Below the pieces are notes generated by a model that worked only from the letters and a program-made list of their open reading frames with translations, had not been told where the DNA came from and made no database searches. Positions 13,472 through 15,439 of a stretch of DNA of 15,439 bases are shown in pieces. The DNA is from Desulfobacteraceae bacterium (GTDB lineage: Bacteria > Desulfobacterota > Desulfobacteria > Desulfobacterales > Desulfosalsimonadaceae), in the NCBI GenBank assembly GCA_007131845.1, contig SLPT01000085.1, positions 1 through 15,439 of the forward strand. The letters run 5' to 3'. Position 1 is the first letter of the stretch. Every line of letters begins with the position of its first letter. The translations under genes were made by a program, and so were the position numbers.

Positions 13472-14248
13472 ATGGAAATATCCGCCATTCAAATGCAGGT
13501 GATCGAAGACGACAAGGACAGTGCCATTGACAGCGCCGTAAGGCTAATCCGGCAGTGCCGCGACTCCGATCTGATCATTTTACCGGAACTGTGGAATATC
13601 GGGTTTATGAGTTTTGACCGGTACACATCGGATGCGGAAACGGAAAACGGAAAAACCCTTTCCGCCATGAAGGAAATGGCAAAGGAAACCGGCGCATACC
13701 TTCACACTGGCAGTTTTCCGCTTACATCCGACGGGGAGTATTACAATGCAAGCTTTTTGCTTTCACCCGAAGGGGAAGTGCTTGCCGGTTACCGCAAAAT
13801 ACACCTGTTTGCCTTCAATTCAAGGGAAAACGAAATCCTGAGCCCCGGCGAAAAAGCATGCACCGTTGAGACCCCCCTTGGCCACATCGGTCTTGCGACC
13901 TGCTTCGATCTTCGGTTCCCCGAACTCTTCCGTAACATGGTGGACAAGGGGGTCGAAATATTTTTGGTGTGTTCGGCCTGGCCGTATCCCCGCCTGGAAC
14001 ACTGGCTCATCCTCAACCGGGCCCGGGCTATTGAGAACCAGTGCATCGTGGTGTCGGCGAACAGCGCGGGTATCAACAGGGGCGTCACGTTTACCGGGCA
14101 CTCCATGATCATTGACCCCTGGGGAACGGTTTTGGCCGGCTGCGGTGACGAGGAGACCATTGCACGAACCCGGATCGATGCCGGCGTTGTGAAAGATGCC
14201 AGAAACCGCTTTCCCGGACTGGCAAGCCGTAAAGAATGGTTACAATAA
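13472..14248 (+). CDS. Carbon-nitrogen hydrolase (nitrilase superfamily)
   Basis: A 258-residue member of the nitrilase/cyanide hydratase superfamily, cytoplasmic. The catalytic triad is visible: E39 (ILPELW), K109 (GYRKIHLF) and C144 (ATCFDLRFPELFR). The YRKIHLF and CFDLRFPE blocks are closest to the omega-amidase/Nit2-like branch, which hydrolyses amides such as alpha-ketoglutaramate or succinamate, so an amidase is more likely than a true nitrilase; the exact substrate is unknown. Length is normal for the single-domain form. Start ATG 13472 is preceded by AAAGGGG. It lies 16 nt after the DUF2848 gene and 17 nt before the TRAP solute-binding protein gene, so the four genes are very probably one operon and the substrate is probably imported by the TRAP system. 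Confidence 0.94.
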   Translation: MEISAIQMQVIEDDKDSAIDSAVRLIRQCRDSDLIILPELWNIGFMSFDRYTSDAETENGKTLSAMKEMAKETGAYLHTGSFPLTSDGEYYNASFLLSPEGEVLAGYRKIHLFAFNSRENEILSPGEKACTVETPLGHIGLATCFDLRFPELFRNMVDKGVEIFLVCSAWPYPRLEHWLILNRARAIENQCIVVSANSAGINRGVTFTGHSMIIDPWGTVLAGCGDEETIARTRIDAGVVKDARNRFPGLASRKEWLQ

Positions 14249-14265
14249 TCAAGGAGAAAAGAAAA

Positions 14266-15318
14266 ATGATTCGAAAAATCGGGATATTTCTGTTCAGCGC
14301 AGCGCTACTGACGGTACTGACTGCCTCCCCGGCATTTTCAGCGGAAAAGGATTTCCGGGTTGTGGGAAGCTGGAGCAACCTGACAATGTACAAGCAGTTC
14401 GAAGAACCGTTTTGGACCCAGGAACTGCCTGCGGCAACCGATCAGCAATTTACGGCCAGCATGACCAATCTCGGCCAGATCGGATTCGGCGGCGCCGCTG
14501 TGCTGCGGCAGCTGGGAAGGGGAACATTTGACGTTGTTCACACCGTAATTAACTACGTTGTATCGGACTCGCCGGAGCTTGCAGGACTCGACTTCCCGGT
14601 TCTTGCACCGGACCTGGACCTGGCGTACGAGGTTACCGAAGCCTACCGGCCGATTATTGACAAGTACCTCCAGCAGAATTTCAACGCCAAGCTGCTGAGC
14701 ATCGTTCCCTATCCCGCCCAGGTCCTGTTCAGCAGGGTTGAAATCGACGGACTCGACGATCTGCGTGGGAAAAAAATCCGGGCCAGCGGATGGACGACGG
14801 CCAGGTTTCTGGATGCGGCCGGGGCTGCCGGTGTGACACTCGACTTCAGCGAAGTGCCGCAGTCTCTGCAGCGCGGGGTGGTTGACGGGGCGGTGACAGG
14901 AAGCCTGTCCGGCTATTCCGCAGGCTGGGGAGAGGTTTCCAACTACGTATATCCCATGCCGATCGGCGGGTGGGACCACGTAATCGGAGTTATGAACCTT
15001 GATACGTGGAACAGCCTGACGACGGAGCAGCAGGAGCAGATCCAGGCGCTCATCACGGAAAAGCTTGAAAAGCCGGGCTGGGAAGTGACCCTGAAAGAAA
15101 CCCGCGAGGGAATCGAATGCCTTACGGGCCAGGACTGTCCGTACGGTGCGCCGAACAACCTCACGGAGGTTCCCGTCACGGACGAGGATCTGGCTAAGGC
15201 AAGAGAACTGCTGATCGACGATGTGATTCCGGCATGGGCCAACACCGTCAACCCGGAGGTTGTCCGGGAATGGAACGAAACCATCGGTAAAAAAGTGGAC
15301 ATTACAATCGAGCAATAA
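14266..15318 (+). CDS. dctP: TRAP transporter solute-binding protein (DctP family)
   Basis: A 350-residue periplasmic binding protein that captures an organic acid for a sodium-driven TRAP transporter. Residues 1-26 are a signal peptide: basic MIRK, a hydrophobic core, and a likely cleavage after AFSA. The mature part shows DctP/TAXI-like features: FDVVHTVINYV, DLRGKKIRASG with the conserved carboxylate-binding arginine probably R172, EVPQSLQRGVVDGAVTG, and LTTEQQEQIQALI. Two cysteines in ECLTGQDC (C285, C291) could form a small disulfide loop. ATG 14266 is chosen because the signal peptide starts there and AAGGAG lies at 14251-14256. The gene is followed by a strong stem-loop and then the small TRAP membrane subunit. 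The carboxylate ligand cannot be read from the sequence. Confidence 0.95.
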   Translation: MIRKIGIFLFSAALLTVLTASPAFSAEKDFRVVGSWSNLTMYKQFEEPFWTQELPAATDQQFTASMTNLGQIGFGGAAVLRQLGRGTFDVVHTVINYVVSDSPELAGLDFPVLAPDLDLAYEVTEAYRPIIDKYLQQNFNAKLLSIVPYPAQVLFSRVEIDGLDDLRGKKIRASGWTTARFLDAAGAAGVTLDFSEVPQSLQRGVVDGAVTGSLSGYSAGWGEVSNYVYPMPIGGWDHVIGVMNLDTWNSLTTEQQEQIQALITEKLEKPGWEVTLKETREGIECLTGQDCPYGAPNNLTEVPVTDEDLAKARELLIDDVIPAWANTVNPEVVREWNETIGKKVDITIEQ

Positions 15319-15324
15319 AAACAG

Positions 15325-15352
15325 CGGGCCGGGAAAGCAATTTCCCGGCCCG
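15325..15352 (+). terminator. 12-bp stem with GCAA tetraloop between dctP and dctQ
   Basis: CGGGCCGGGAAA (15325-15336) pairs perfectly with TTTCCCGGCCCG (15341-15352) around GCAA, a GNRA tetraloop. It starts 6 nt after the dctP stop. No T-run follows, and a membrane-subunit gene begins 14 nt later, so it more probably protects the dctP transcript 3' end or partly attenuates read-through than fully terminates. Confidence 0.7.
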
Positions 15353-15366
15353 TATACAGGCGATCC

Positions 15367-15439
15367 ATGAAACCATTTCTTCGGTCGATCGAGTTTTTTT
15401 CACGGGTTTGTGCATGGGCCTGCGGCATTTTACTGCTGG
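15367..15439 (+). CDS. dctQ: TRAP transporter small membrane subunit (DctQ-like), 5' part
   Basis: Twenty-four codons are visible up to the window edge, beginning MKPFLRSIEFFSRVCAWACG and then ILLL. A short polar N-terminus followed by the start of a hydrophobic helix, directly after a DctP gene, is what the small four-helix TRAP subunit looks like. The ribosome site is weak (AGGCG), which would fit lower expression than the binding protein. Identification rests mainly on context. Confidence 0.7.
   Translation, partial: MKPFLRSIEFFSRVCAWACGILLL

Noticed and set aside
14338..15315. Long open frame antisense to dctP
   Set aside because: Antisense shadow of a clear TRAP binding protein with signal peptide; no features of its own.

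Overview
The window is about 15.4 kb of fairly GC-rich bacterial DNA. Its gene set points to an anaerobe of the Desulfobacterota type, probably Desulfobacterales-like. The evidence is a class I (oxygen-labile) fumarase, a rubrerythrin, a membrane protein with a rubredoxin domain, a long-form pyrophosphate-dependent phosphofructokinase, HdrD/GlcF-like CCG-domain iron-sulfur proteins, and a TRAP transporter. Small fold-back repeats ending in GACGGCTTCGTAAAAGT-like or AGTGGCYGAACGAAAACC sequences fill several intergenic spaces. The taxonomic placement is an inference; there is no rRNA or other phylogenetic marker here.

Layout. (1) 1-2437, plus strand: the 3' part of thiC (thiamine pyrimidine synthesis), then a complete class I fumarate hydratase. 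(2) 2446-2563: two short tandem arrays (period 6 and period 7) and a 13-bp stem between convergent genes. (3) 2562-3059, minus: rubrerythrin. (4) 3060-3904: about 0.85 kb without a convincing gene, holding nested inverted repeats. (5) 3905-4977: a small FKBP-like protein with a Cys/His tail (plus), overlapping by 4 bp the 3' end of a rubredoxin-domain/4-TM membrane protein (minus). (6) 4978-5520: a 143-bp fold-back element, then a sigma70-type promoter. (7) 5521-7653, plus: PPi-phosphofructokinase. (8) 7997-11596, plus: a tight three-gene unit of CCG-type Fe-S protein, GlcD-like FAD protein and second CCG-type Fe-S protein. (9) 11601-11750: a second copy of the dispersed repeat. (10) 11758-12528, minus: a short-chain dehydrogenase, divergent from (11) 12748-15439, plus: DUF2848 protein, nitrilase-family amidohydrolase, TRAP solute-binding protein and the beginning of the TRAP small membrane subunit.

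How the parts may work together. The 7997-11596 unit looks like a membrane-peripheral or soluble flavin/Fe-S dehydrogenase that oxidises an unidentified organic substrate and passes electrons through several [4Fe-4S] clusters to CCG-type sites. The 12748-15439 operon looks like an uptake-and-hydrolysis module: a TRAP transporter brings in an organic acid or amide, the nitrilase-family enzyme hydrolyses a C-N bond, and the FAH-like DUF2848 protein and possibly the divergent dehydrogenase process the product. Rubrerythrin, the rubredoxin-membrane fusion and the Cys-tailed FKBP-like protein form a loose redox/metal group.

The most notable signals are: an N-terminal CCG domain in the third protein of the Fe-S/flavin operon that has lost its cluster cysteines while its C-terminal CCG domain is intact; the flavoprotein's lack of the usual GDGNxH motif; the FKBP-like protein with a Cys-rich tail; the rubredoxin-4TM fusion; and a set of nested and dispersed fold-back repeats.
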